This document shows, piece by piece, positions 27,604-35,761 of a stretch of 36,037 nucleotides of DNA (the stretch's first letter is position 1; every line of letters starts with the position of its first letter). Both the position numbers and the translations under genes were made by a program. Below the pieces are notes generated by a model. That model had not been told where the DNA came from and made no database searches. It was given only the letters and a program-made list of their open reading frames with translations. The DNA is from Oscillospiraceae bacterium (GTDB lineage: Bacteria; Bacillota; Clostridia; Oscillospirales; Oscillospiraceae): positions 1-36,037 of the forward strand of contig JAFRLZ010000079.1 in NCBI GenBank assembly GCA_017430985.1. The letters run 5' to 3'.

Positions 27604-28404
27604 ATGAGGATATCCGCATCAGAATTTATCCTGTTTTGCCAGCCCCCGCTGGAAAACGTCCGCACGCTCAGCCGCATCGTCCCGGAGGTCGAGCTGATGA
27701 TGGACGGCGACGCCTGGGAGCACGGCGAGGATGGCTGGCCGGAGCTAGCCGCCCAGCTCAAGGACTGCGGCGTGCCCTTCTCCGTGCATCCGCCCGCCTG
27801 GGACGTCAACCCCGCCGCGCCTCTGAAGGCGCTGCGCGACGCCGCGGCTTTCCTGAACAAACAGGCGGCCGTCTTCTGCCGCGAGATCGGTGGGACGCAG
27901 ATCGTCTTCCACCCCGGCTACTACGACCGGGACTCCAACTTCAGCCGCAGCCGGGCGCTGGACGCCTCCTACGCGCTGCTGGAGGAAATGATTGCGCTCT
28001 GCCGGGACAGCGGCATCACGATCGCCTACGAGAACATCGCCGGCCCCTCCATGGCTCTGTTCACCCAGGAGGAATACATCCACGCGCTCGACGGGATCGA
28101 CCCCTGCGTCAAGTTCCTGCTGGACGTGGGCCACGCGCACTGCAACCACTGGGACATCCCCGCCGTGATCGACCGCCTCGGGGACCGGTTCTGCGGCTTC
28201 CACCTGCACGACAACGACGGCACGGGCGACGCGCATCTGCCCATCGGCCGCGGCACGATCCCCTGGGAGGGGGTCTTCGCCGCCATGCGCCGCCTGCCGG
28301 GCGATCCGCTCTACGTGCTGGAATACGCGACCAACACGCCGCTGCGGGAGCTGGAGCTCGGCCGCGACCTCCTGCTGCGCGAGATAGGAGAAAAACAAGC
28401 TTGA
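27604..28404 (+). CDS. Xylose isomerase-like TIM barrel (sugar phosphate isomerase/epimerase)
   Basis: A 266-residue protein of the AP-endonuclease-2/xylose isomerase superfamily. Metal-binding candidates fit the family order: Glu143 in IAYENIAG, Asp174 and His177 in LLDVGHAHCN, His200/His202 in GFHLHDND, and Glu240 in VLEYAT. His103 in VFHPGYYD is also conserved. Members are divalent-metal isomerases, epimerases or dehydratases acting on ketoses, keto-polyols or tetrulose phosphates. The ribosome site GGAGG is 7 bases upstream, directly after the hairpin. The stop overlaps the TTG start of the flavin reductase gene. Confidence 0.88.
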   Translation: MRISASEFILFCQPPLENVRTLSRIVPEVELMMDGDAWEHGEDGWPELAAQLKDCGVPFSVHPPAWDVNPAAPLKALRDAAAFLNKQAAVFCREIGGTQIVFHPGYYDRDSNFSRSRALDASYALLEEMIALCRDSGITIAYENIAGPSMALFTQEEYIHALDGIDPCVKFLLDVGHAHCNHWDIPAVIDRLGDRFCGFHLHDNDGTGDAHLPIGRGTIPWEGVFAAMRRLPGDPLYVLEYATNTPLRELELGRDLLLREIGEKQA

Positions 28405-28895
28405 ACGACCTTACCATCGGCCAGGCCCAGCGCCTGACCGCGCCCGCCCCCTTTGCGCTGCTCTCCGCCCGAAAGGAGGACGGCGGCGACAATCTGATGG
28501 CGGTATCCTGGTGGACGTATCTGTCCAACCGCCCGCCCATGCTCGGCGTGTGCCTGAGCAAAAAGGGCCTCAGCGGCTCGCTGATCGAGCGCAGCGGCGT
28601 CTTCACGCTCAGCGTCGTCGGAGACTCGCTGAAGGACGCGGCGCTCCAATGCGGGCGCTGCTCCGGCCGCGATCACGACAAGGCCGCCGAATTCGGCATC
28701 CCGCTGGAGCCGGCCGCCGCGATCGAGGCCAGCCTCGTCTCCGGCAGCCGCGTCGCCTACGAGTGCCGGCTGACCGGCAGCGTCGAGGCCGGGGACCACG
28801 TTTTCTATCTGGCGGAGATCCTGCTCTGCCATGGCGACGCGGAGATCCCCCAGCTCTTCGCGTGGGACGGCTACGCCCGTCTGGATACGATCTGA
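28401..28895 (+). CDS. Flavin reductase-like domain protein
   Basis: A 164-residue FMN-binding split-barrel protein. The pattern includes APFALLSARKEDGGDNLMAVSWW, the FMN-binding PPMLGVCLSKKGLSG, the SGVFTLSVVG segment, and CRLTGSVEAGDHVFYLAEI near the end, all typical of the flavin reductase family (HpaC/DIM6). The start is taken as TTG at 28401. It overlaps the upstream TGA and has AGGAG 10 bases before it; no ATG exists nearby. It could supply reduced flavin or act as a redox partner, but no flavin monooxygenase is in the cluster, so an anaerobic redox role is likelier. This is inference. Confidence 0.86.
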   Translation: MNDLTIGQAQRLTAPAPFALLSARKEDGGDNLMAVSWWTYLSNRPPMLGVCLSKKGLSGSLIERSGVFTLSVVGDSLKDAALQCGRCSGRDHDKAAEFGIPLEPAAAIEASLVSGSRVAYECRLTGSVEAGDHVFYLAEILLCHGDAEIPQLFAWDGYARLDTI

Positions 28896-28925
28896 AAAGA
28901 TCTGATAAGAAAAGAGGTAATGCTT

Positions 28926-30176
28926 ATGATTATGGATTGCACGAAATATATCGGCCCGTGCAGCTGCGGCCGCGACCATGAGCTCGAGACCAAAATGGTC
29001 GTCGTCGAATACGACGCGCTCAGCCGCTTCGAGGAATACATGGCGGCGGTGGGTCTCGGCGACAAGCGCCGCACCGTGGTTTACGACAGCTTCGTCTACG
29101 GGCTGACCGAGGGCAAGCACATCAAGGCCGATCAGGAGATCGTCCTGCCCGCGGAGGGGCTGCGCTCCGAGGACGTGCTGATCGAGGACATGATGACCAA
29201 GCTCGACCGTCCCGAGGTCCTCGTGGCCTTCGGCGCCGGCACCATCATGGATTTCGGCCGCTATCCCGCCTACAAGCTCGGCATCCCCTTCGTCGCGATC
29301 CCGACCCTCGCCAGCTCCGACGGCTTCACGGCCAGCATCTGCTCCGTGATCCTCAAGGGTCAGAAGAAGTCCATCTCGATGAAGGCGCCCGCTCTGGTCG
29401 TGGCGGACCTGGACATCATCAAGGGCGCGCCGAAGCGCCTCGTGTCCAGCGGCGTCAACGACATCCTGGCCAAGTACGTCTCCCTCGCCGACTGGAAGAT
29501 GGCCACGCTCGTCTCGGGCGAGGACTACTGCCCGATGGTCGCCGGTCTGGCGCAGGAAGCGCTGGACATCATGCGCGCGGCCGCCGACAAGATGGCCGCT
29601 ACGGGCGAGATCGACCACGAGGCCATGACCATGGCGCAGATGAAGAGCGGCCTGACCATGCAGCTCTGGGACAACTCCCGCGCCGCCTCCGGCGCCGAGC
29701 ACCTGATGGCGCACCTCGTGGAGATGAAGCCGCCGCGCTTTGAAAAGGCCGAGGGCATCCACGGCGAGTGCGTCGGCGTCGGCACCTTCGCGGCTGTGAA
29801 GGAATACCACCGCCTCGCGAAGCTCCGCCCGAAGGCCAAGCCCTTCGAGCCGCTCACGAGCGAGTGGGTCATGGAGAAGTTCGGCGAACGCCTCTACGAC
29901 GGTATCATGAAGGAGAACGCCCCGGATAAGGACATCCTCGGCAAGTTCGATCCGCAGAACATCGTCGACCACTGGGACGAGATCGTGGACATCATCAACA
30001 CCATCCCGCCCGCCGACGAGCTCGAGGCCCTGTACAAGGCCTGCGGCTGCAAGTACCTGCCGGAGCACATCGGCATCGACCCGAGCCTCTCGGAGGAGGC
30101 GCTGGACATCTCTGCGGCCATCCGCAACCGTCTGACGCTCATCCGCATGAAGCGCGTGCTGGATTTCGGGGAATAA
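28926..30176 (+). CDS. sn-Glycerol-1-phosphate dehydrogenase-family protein (first of two)
   Basis: A 416-residue NAD(P)-dependent dehydrogenase of the glycerol-1-phosphate dehydrogenase/AraM group within the iron-type alcohol dehydrogenase superfamily. The nucleotide-binding motif is VAFGAGTIMDFGRYPAY (about 100-116), followed by PTLASSDGFTAS (127-138). The likely metal ligands are complete: Asp179 in SGVNDILAK, His259 in RAASGAEHLMAH and His279 in GIHGECVG. AraM-type enzymes interconvert dihydroxyacetone phosphate and glycerol-1-phosphate. A related polyol phosphate could be the substrate here. The extended N-terminus has a Cys pair, PCSCGRDHE. The start at 28926 has AGAGG 8 bases upstream; ATGs at 28920 and 28932 fit less well. 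Confidence 0.87.
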   Translation: MIMDCTKYIGPCSCGRDHELETKMVVVEYDALSRFEEYMAAVGLGDKRRTVVYDSFVYGLTEGKHIKADQEIVLPAEGLRSEDVLIEDMMTKLDRPEVLVAFGAGTIMDFGRYPAYKLGIPFVAIPTLASSDGFTASICSVILKGQKKSISMKAPALVVADLDIIKGAPKRLVSSGVNDILAKYVSLADWKMATLVSGEDYCPMVAGLAQEALDIMRAAADKMAATGEIDHEAMTMAQMKSGLTMQLWDNSRAASGAEHLMAHLVEMKPPRFEKAEGIHGECVGVGTFAAVKEYHRLAKLRPKAKPFEPLTSEWVMEKFGERLYDGIMKENAPDKDILGKFDPQNIVDHWDEIVDIINTIPPADELEALYKACGCKYLPEHIGIDPSLSEEALDISAAIRNRLTLIRMKRVLDFGE

Positions 30177-30191
30177 AAAGGAGATGGAATC

Positions 30192-31640
30192 ATGTTAGAT
30201 AAACGTCTGATCGAAGCCGACGCCTCGAAGCTCGACGAGCTGCGGGACATCATGGCTCACCAGGAGCACCCGGAAAAGCTCCATGACATCGCGATGAAGG
30301 CCGTTCTCATCGAGCACGGCGCCGTGGAAAAGCTGACGGACTGCGTCCGGTCGCTGACCTCCGGCAAGAAGGTCCTCATGGTCACGGGCCCCACGCTCAT
30401 CCAGAACACCCACGAGCAGAACGTCAAGGAGGCCGTCTACGCCCAGCTGCAGAAGAGCTTCGACGTGGAGTGGCTCGTCATCAGCGAGCCGAACAGCATC
30501 GTCCACTGCACGCCCGAGAACGCCGCGAAGATCCAGGCCCGCCTGGAAGGCGTGGACTGCGTGGTCGGCGTCGGCTCCGGCACGATCTGCGATCTGAACA
30601 AATACGCCACCTACACCGCGAACCATGAAAACCCGCTGCCGCTCATCATCGTGCAGACGGCGCTGTCCGTCAACGCCTTCTCGGACAACTCCTCCGTCAT
30701 GCTCTTCTCCGGCGTCAAGCGCACGGTGCACTCCCGCTATCCGACCATCCTGATCGTCGACATCGACATCGTCACCGCCGCCCCGGCCGAGATGAACGTC
30801 AGCGGCTACGGCGACCTGATCGCCACCTGGACGGCGCCGGTGGACTGGTATCTGGGCAACGTCATCGGCATGGGCAGCGGCAACTTCCACACCGCGCCCT
30901 CGGACATGATCCGCACCCAATGCGAGCGTCTGCTCGAGAATTCCGAGAAGCTCGCGGCCGGTGATCCGAAGGTCATCGGCGATCTCGCGAACGTCCTCAC
31001 ACTCAGCGGCTTCTCGATGGGCCTGGCCGACGAAAGCTCCCCCGCCTCCGGCTCGGAGCACGTCATGAGCCACCTGATCGACATGTCCTCCGGCGTGCGC
31101 AAGACCGGCATCTGCTACCACGGCACGCAGGTGGCCGTGTCCGGCATCATCTCCTGCATCCTCTGGGATTACCTGCTCAAGGAGTTCGACCCCAAGAGCG
31201 TCGACCTTGACAAGTGCTATCCCACGCTCGAGGAGATGGAGCCGCGCGTGAAGGCCGCCTTCGGCTGGCTGGACGATACGGGCGCCGCCGCCAAGGAGTG
31301 CTGGTCGGACTACCAGAAGAAGCTGAACAAGTGGCACGCCCACAAAGAGGAGTTCAAGGCCTTCCTCGACAACTTCGATGAGTTCAAGGCGCAGGTGGCC
31401 GGCTGGGTCAAGGATCCGGCCTACATCGCCGACTGCATGCACAAGGCCAACGCCCCCTGCCGCTACAAAGATCTGAACTTCCCCGTACCGGCCGACACGG
31501 TGCGCTGGGCCATCACCAACTGCCATCTGATGCGCAACCGCTTCTCCATCATCGACCTGCTGCACTTCACAGGCGTCTGGAGCGACGAGTTCGTGCAGAT
31601 GGTGCTTGACCGCGCCGAAGCACTTGACGCGGGGCTGTAA
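30192..31640 (+). CDS. sn-Glycerol-1-phosphate dehydrogenase-family protein (second, divergent)
   Basis: A 482-residue protein, longer than usual for the family (about 350-400). The nucleotide motif GVGSGTICDLNKYATY is at about 126-141. The ligand set Asp208 (SGYGDLIA), His290 (SPASGSEHVMSH) and His310 (ICYHGTQVA) is intact. The SSDGFTAS region of the first enzyme is replaced by SVNAFSDNSSVML, so the substrate pocket differs. The extra C-terminal part (WSDYQKKLNKWHAHKEEFK onward) is helical. The two proteins are clearly paralogous but not a recent duplication, suggesting two different steps or a heteromer. The ribosome site AAGGAG is about 8 bases upstream and the gap from the first gene is 15 bases. 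Confidence 0.85.
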   Translation: MLDKRLIEADASKLDELRDIMAHQEHPEKLHDIAMKAVLIEHGAVEKLTDCVRSLTSGKKVLMVTGPTLIQNTHEQNVKEAVYAQLQKSFDVEWLVISEPNSIVHCTPENAAKIQARLEGVDCVVGVGSGTICDLNKYATYTANHENPLPLIIVQTALSVNAFSDNSSVMLFSGVKRTVHSRYPTILIVDIDIVTAAPAEMNVSGYGDLIATWTAPVDWYLGNVIGMGSGNFHTAPSDMIRTQCERLLENSEKLAAGDPKVIGDLANVLTLSGFSMGLADESSPASGSEHVMSHLIDMSSGVRKTGICYHGTQVAVSGIISCILWDYLLKEFDPKSVDLDKCYPTLEEMEPRVKAAFGWLDDTGAAAKECWSDYQKKLNKWHAHKEEFKAFLDNFDEFKAQVAGWVKDPAYIADCMHKANAPCRYKDLNFPVPADTVRWAITNCHLMRNRFSIIDLLHFTGVWSDEFVQMVLDRAEALDAGL

Positions 31641-31659
31641 TTGCCATAGAATAGTCTGA

Positions 31660-31684
31660 GGGGCCGGAGCTGCGCTCCGGCCCC
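31660..31684. repeat. Hairpin after the dehydrogenase pair
   Basis: An 11-bp perfect stem GGGGCCGGAGC/GCTCCGGCCCC with loop TGC. No T-run follows on either strand, so it may stabilise the mRNA end or be a weak terminator. Readthrough into the MgtC-like gene is possible. Confidence 0.6.
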
Positions 31685-31729
31685 GTGAGACATCACAGCG
31701 AGCCGACGCCCGGCAGAAAGTGAGGGAAC

Positions 31730-32443
31730 ATGGAGAATTACATACTGACCTTCCCGGTCAAAGAGATCATATGCTTCTGTCTGCGCCTGCTCATTGCCTG
31801 TGCCTGCGGCGCGGCCATCGGCTTTGAGCGCAGCAAGCGCTTCAAGGAGGCCGGCATCCGCACGCATATCATCGTCTGCGTCGGCGCGGCCCTGGCCATG
31901 GTCATCTCCAAATACGGCTTTGAGGACCTGGCCGGCATCCTGGACGGCTCACGCACCTCGGACCCGGCCCGTGTGGCGGCGCAGGTCGTCACCGGCATCA
32001 GCTTCCTCGGCGCGGGCGTCATCTTCAAAAACGGCGGCACCATCAAGGGCCTGACCACGGCGGCATGCCTCTGGGCCACGGCGAGCATCGGTCTGGCCAT
32101 CGGCTGCGGCGGCGGCATGCTCATCATCGGCGTCTTTTCCACGGTGCTGGTGACGGCCGTGCAGATCCTGCTGCACCGCTACGCCGTCGGCTCCGACGCC
32201 TACACGGCCAATCGCCTGCAGTTCACGGTCAAAAACGGCTATGAGTTCAACCGCTCGCTGACCAAGCAGCTGGAGGAATGGGGCGCCACGGTCGCCGAGA
32301 GCAAGATCGACCGCCGCAAGGACGGCACGACGGAGTACGACATCACGATCCGCCGCAAGCAGGAGCTCAGCTACGACGAAATGAAGACCTTCATGGACGC
32401 GCACGGCGAGATCCTGAGCGCGAGCAACAGTCCGCTGCGATAA
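31730..32443 (+). CDS. MgtC/SapB-family membrane protein
   Basis: A 237-residue protein with four to five predicted membrane helices and the MgtC family signature: CACGAAIGFERSKRFKEAGIRTH, VCVGAALAMVISKY, and VVTGISFLGAGVIFKNGGTIKGLTTAA. A cytoplasmic ACT-like C-terminal domain of about 85 residues follows (LQFTVKNGYEFNRSL onward). MgtC proteins are linked to growth at low Mg2+ and to ATP synthase control in pathogens; here the role is unknown. No clear promoter is visible, and it may be carried by the upstream transcript. A strong terminator follows. Confidence 0.92.
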   Translation: MENYILTFPVKEIICFCLRLLIACACGAAIGFERSKRFKEAGIRTHIIVCVGAALAMVISKYGFEDLAGILDGSRTSDPARVAAQVVTGISFLGAGVIFKNGGTIKGLTTAACLWATASIGLAIGCGGGMLIIGVFSTVLVTAVQILLHRYAVGSDAYTANRLQFTVKNGYEFNRSLTKQLEEWGATVAESKIDRRKDGTTEYDITIRRKQELSYDEMKTFMDAHGEILSASNSPLR

Positions 32444-32458
32444 AGAGCATACAGACGA

Positions 32459-32502
32459 AGCGCGGGGCGAAACTTCGGTTTCGCCCCGCGCTGTTCTTTT
32501 TT
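32459..32502 (+). terminator. Terminator of the MgtC-like gene
   Basis: A 15-bp perfect stem (32459-32473 with 32478-32492) with a C(TTCG)G tetraloop, followed by GTTCTTTTTTC. Confidence 0.93.
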
Positions 32503-32505
32503 CAT

Positions 32506-32577
32506 TGCAGGGGCGGAGCTTGCCCCGCCCGCCGACTTTGCGCCGAATCTGCGGGAGGGGCAATGGCCTCCCCTACA
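32506..32577. repeat. 72-bp REP/MITE-like imperfect palindrome
   Basis: Two 27-bp arms (32506-32532 and, inverted, 32551-32577) match at 21 of 27 positions around an 18-base centre. Each arm itself can fold (GGGGC/GCCCC; GGGAGG/CCTCCC). It lies in a gap between convergent genes and holds no reading frame, as expected for a repeated extragenic palindrome. Copy number in the genome cannot be seen here. Confidence 0.6.
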
Positions 32578-32590
32578 TCATTCCGGAACT

Positions 32591-32869
32591 TTATTTCCCG
32601 ACTTGCTCCAGCAGCTCGCGGTTGCGCTCGAGCGCGTCGCAGATCCCGTCCTCGCTCAAAACGCCGCGCCTGAGTCCGTCCGGCAGCCGCCCGGCTTCGT
32701 CGTCCTCGAAATCGCGCCGCCACAGCTCGCCGCCGTAGTAGGCGGCCAGCTCCTCCGCCAGCGGCTGCGCCGCTTCGAAGTCCTCCAGCGCCTGTTCCAG
32801 CGCGTCCTGCGCCGCCGTGAGCACGTTCAGCAGCCCTTCGTAGTGCTCGACCCGTTCGATCTGCGTCAT
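32591..32869 (-). CDS. DUF4298 domain-containing protein
   Basis: A 92-residue, strongly acidic helical protein starting MTQIERVEHYEGLLNVLTAAQDALEQALEDF-like. The DUF4298 signature LAAYYGGELWRRDFEDDEAG and LPDGLRRGVLSEDGICDALERN is clear. The function of the family is unknown. The first 60 residues look like a coiled coil. The ATG at 32869 follows AGGAGG at about 9 bases. It is a single gene divergent from the GPH symporter. Confidence 0.9.
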   Translation of the reverse strand: MTQIERVEHYEGLLNVLTAAQDALEQALEDFEAAQPLAEELAAYYGGELWRRDFEDDEAGRLPDGLRRGVLSEDGICDALERNRELLEQVGK

Positions 32870-32892
32870 ATCTCCACGCCTCCTTTTTCTAA

Positions 32893-32921
32893 ATTGTAGC
32901 ACGGCACGCGCAAAAGCCCAA
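32893..32921 (-). promoter_or_regulatory. Promoter of the DUF4298 gene
   Basis: Minus strand TTGGGC (32921-32916), 17 bases, TACAAT (32898-32893), with extended TGC. Confidence 0.65.
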
Positions 32922-32931
32922 GGCTTTTTTC

Positions 32932-32960
32932 TTGCTTTTGCGCCGCCGCGTCCGTATAAT
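32932..32960 (+). promoter_or_regulatory. Promoter of the GPH symporter operon
   Basis: TTGCTT (32932-32937), 17 bases, TATAAT (32955-32960). It is nearly identical in form to the PfkB operon promoter at 17420. Confidence 0.75.
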
Positions 32961-33003
32961 GAAAGCAGAATGCGCACGCGCGCGAAAAAAGGGGAACGAG
33001 ACT

Positions 33004-34407
33004 ATGAGTAAAGAAAAAACCTCCCGCCTCGGCTACCAGTCCACCAAGAAGGAATACGTCGCCTACTGCCTGTTCTTTCTCGGTCAGAACCTCCTGTGGG
33101 GCTATGCCGGCTACATTGAGACCTTCCTGACCGACATCGGCATCGCGGCCGCAACGGCGGCGGCGATCCTCATCATCCCCAAGCTCTGGGACGCGGTGAA
33201 CGATGTGCTCTTCGGCTATATCGTCGACCGGCACATGTTCAAAAACGGCCAGAAGTTCATGCCCTGGGTGCGCATCGGCACCTCGGCCGTCGGCATCACG
33301 ACGGTCGCCCTCTTCGCCATCCCGGCCTCCATGTCCAGCGGCGGCAAGGTGGCCTGGTTCCTGATCGCCTACATCCTCTTCGACCTCTGCTACACGATCC
33401 TCGACGCGCCGGCCTTCGCCGTCACGACGGTCATGACCTCGAACGTGCAGGAGCGCACCGGCATCATCGCCGGCGGCAAGCTCTGGTCGATGGTCGGCGG
33501 TGTGGTGTCCACGGTGCTCATCCCGATGATCCGCCCGAAGCTCGGCTGGCTCACGGCCTGCATCGTGTTCGTGGTCGTCTCGATCATCCTGATGATCCCG
33601 ATGCTCTTCACGGTCAAGGAGCGGCACTCCGAGGAGGTGCTCGCCACCGAGAACCCGACCTTCAAGGAGATGCTCAAGTACCTGAAGAGCAACAAGTATC
33701 TGATCTTCGTGCTCCTCGCCATGCTGCTGCTCGGCCTGTCGAGCGTGGAGCAGAAAATGGCCATCTACATGGGCCGCATCTGCCTCGGCCAGGAGAACAT
33801 GGCGACGCTCGTCGCCGCCGGCGTGGCGGTCTCCGTCATCGCCGTTTCGGCGATCGTGCCCGTGCTCGCAAAGCGCTGGGACAAGTTCGACGTGCTCTGC
33901 GCCGGCCTCGCCTTCGCGATCGTGATGGATGTCATCACCTTCTTCGTGGGCTACGGCAACCTGATCGTCGCGCTCATCCTCATCATGCTCAAGTGCACCG
34001 GCCTCGGCTTCTGGCAGGTCATCATCTACATGCTCATCGCCGACACCGTCGAGTACGGCACCTACAAGTCCGGCACTCGCGCGGCGGGCATCACCTTCAG
34101 CCTGCAGGCCTTCATCGCCAAGCTCAAGAACGCGCTGATCGGCACCATCGTGCTGCTGAGCCTCTCCGCCGTCCACTTTGTCGAGGGCGAGAACGCCGTG
34201 CAGCCCGCGGGCGTGGCCGAGGGCGTGTGGGGCCTCTTCACGCTCCTGCCCGCGGCGGGCTTCACCGTGGCGCTCATCATCCTGCTGCTGTTCTACAAGC
34301 TGCGCAGCAAGGACGTGCAGACCATGGCTCAGTACAACAACGGCGAGATCGGCCGCGAGGAAGCCGACGCCCTGTTGGCTGAGAAGTACGGCGCTCCCGC
34401 GAAATGA
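33004..34407 (+). CDS. GPH-family (MelB-like) sugar:cation symporter
   Basis: A 467-residue membrane protein with about 12 helices of the glycoside-pentoside-hexuronide:cation symporter family. Signatures are IIPKLWDAVNDVLFGYIVDR (the conserved Asp pair after helix 1-2) and DTVEYGTYKSGTRAAGITFS at about 347 onward, the diagnostic family motif. It probably imports a glycoside or uronide with Na+ or H+. The ATG at 33004 lies about 9-10 bases after AAGGGG. Its stop overlaps the next start as ATGA, tying it to the phosphodiester-glycosidase-like protein. Confidence 0.93.
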   Translation: MSKEKTSRLGYQSTKKEYVAYCLFFLGQNLLWGYAGYIETFLTDIGIAAATAAAILIIPKLWDAVNDVLFGYIVDRHMFKNGQKFMPWVRIGTSAVGITTVALFAIPASMSSGGKVAWFLIAYILFDLCYTILDAPAFAVTTVMTSNVQERTGIIAGGKLWSMVGGVVSTVLIPMIRPKLGWLTACIVFVVVSIILMIPMLFTVKERHSEEVLATENPTFKEMLKYLKSNKYLIFVLLAMLLLGLSSVEQKMAIYMGRICLGQENMATLVAAGVAVSVIAVSAIVPVLAKRWDKFDVLCAGLAFAIVMDVITFFVGYGNLIVALILIMLKCTGLGFWQVIIYMLIADTVEYGTYKSGTRAAGITFSLQAFIAKLKNALIGTIVLLSLSAVHFVEGENAVQPAGVAEGVWGLFTLLPAAGFTVALIILLLFYKLRSKDVQTMAQYNNGEIGREEADALLAEKYGAPAK

Positions 34408-35702
34408 TCCGCTCCGAGCTGCTGAGCTATGAGCGCCCCGGCAGGGAACGGCAGCGCGTCCAGCTCGTCCGCTGGGACGACTGGGCCTCGCTGCGCTTCC
34501 TGCGCCCCGGCGTCGGCGCGGACGCGCTGCGTGAGACCGCGCAGATCTACCGGCGCTTTCTGATCCCGGCCGCTCCGTGGGTCTTTGGACAGCTGCTGCT
34601 GTTCGCTCTCCCGGAAGGCGGCGAGGCGGAGCTTCGCGCCGCGGCGGAAACGCTGCGGCGCGGTCTGCGGCTGCGCGGCGGCGAGCCGCGCTTTAGCGAC
34701 AAGAAGACGCGCGCGCTCTGGGAGACGCTCTCCCGCGCCGGCTGCGTCGAGCTCGTGCGCGGCCGGCTGCCTTTTCTGCGCGTGCTGCCGGTCCGCAGCA
34801 GCACGGGCCTGCTGAGCGAAAGCGAGCCGGACGCGCGGCTCAGGGTCAACGCCTCCTTCTTCATCTTCGACCCCTTCGACTGCGCCACGCGCTACGACAC
34901 CGTCGGCACGCCCTTCGGCCTCGCGGTCGAGGACGGCGAGGTCCTCTCCCCGCCCCTCTGCGGGCGGGAGGCCCTGTTCGTGTACCGGGACGGGCGCGTG
35001 CGCGTCGAGACCCCGACGCTTGAAGACCTCACCGTCCGCATCGGGGACAAAGCCTTTCGCCCCGGGCGGGACGGCGCGGTCTACGCGCGCCCCGGATATC
35101 GGAAAACGCCGCGCGGGAGAGGCTTCGACCATGTGATCGTCGGGCGGACGCTCGTCGACGTCGTCCGGGGCGGCGGCTGCCCGGTGCCTGCCTCCGGCTT
35201 CGTGCTGCGGCTCGCGGAACAGACCGGCGAGCCCGGCGGCGCGGTCGCCTACGGCGGCATGGAGGGCCTGCTCTTCGGCGTCCAGGCGGGCAACAGCCTC
35301 GTGCGCGGAGGCGCGCCGACCGAGGGCTTCGTCTCGCGCTTCTGGAACGTCCGCGAGCCCTGGCGCACGCCCTTCCCGCCAAGCCTCTATCCGCTCGACT
35401 ATGAAAAGGCCCGCGCGGCGCGCATCGCGCTCGGCGCGGACGCGGCGGGCAAGCCGCTGCTCCTCTGGGCCGAGGGCGCGGCCAAGATCGGCCACCGCCC
35501 CGGCGAGGACAGCTGCGGCGCGAGCCTGAGCGAGTTTGCGGCCATCTGCCGCGACGTCGGCATGGTCGAGGGCGTGAACCTCGACGGCGGCGGCTCCGCT
35601 CAGATCCTGCTGGACGGGAAGCGCGCTCTGCAGATCTCCGACCGCCGGGACGACGGCAGCGAACAGGAGCGCGCCGTGCCGTTAGGGTTGATGGTGAAAT
35701 AA
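34404..35702 (+). CDS. Phosphodiester glycosidase (NAGPA-domain) family protein
   Basis: A 432-residue protein. The C-terminal half carries the NAGPA domain, with its hallmark VNLDGGGSAQILLDG at about residues 391-405 followed by SDRRDDGSEQERAVPLGLMV; the Asp-Gly-Gly-Gly-Ser core is conserved. Mammalian NAGPA removes GlcNAc from mannose-6-phosphodiesters, and bacterial members are thought to act on phosphodiester-linked sugars. The first 250 residues are not a domain I recognise. No signal peptide is seen, so the substrate would be cytosolic, fitting import by the overlapping GPH symporter. Confidence 0.85.
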   Translation: MIRSELLSYERPGRERQRVQLVRWDDWASLRFLRPGVGADALRETAQIYRRFLIPAAPWVFGQLLLFALPEGGEAELRAAAETLRRGLRLRGGEPRFSDKKTRALWETLSRAGCVELVRGRLPFLRVLPVRSSTGLLSESEPDARLRVNASFFIFDPFDCATRYDTVGTPFGLAVEDGEVLSPPLCGREALFVYRDGRVRVETPTLEDLTVRIGDKAFRPGRDGAVYARPGYRKTPRGRGFDHVIVGRTLVDVVRGGGCPVPASGFVLRLAEQTGEPGGAVAYGGMEGLLFGVQAGNSLVRGGAPTEGFVSRFWNVREPWRTPFPPSLYPLDYEKARAARIALGADAAGKPLLLWAEGAAKIGHRPGEDSCGASLSEFAAICRDVGMVEGVNLDGGGSAQILLDGKRALQISDRRDDGSEQERAVPLGLMVK

Positions 35703-35707
35703 GACAG

Positions 35708-35750
35708 AACAAAAGGCTCGATCCTTCGATCGAGCCTTTTGTTTATTTCT
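35708..35750 (+). terminator. Terminator of the symporter-glycosidase operon
   Basis: A 16-bp perfect stem (35708-35723 with 35728-35743), loop CTTC, followed by TATTTCTTT. Confidence 0.92.
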
Positions 35751-35761
35751 TTCTCTGTATG

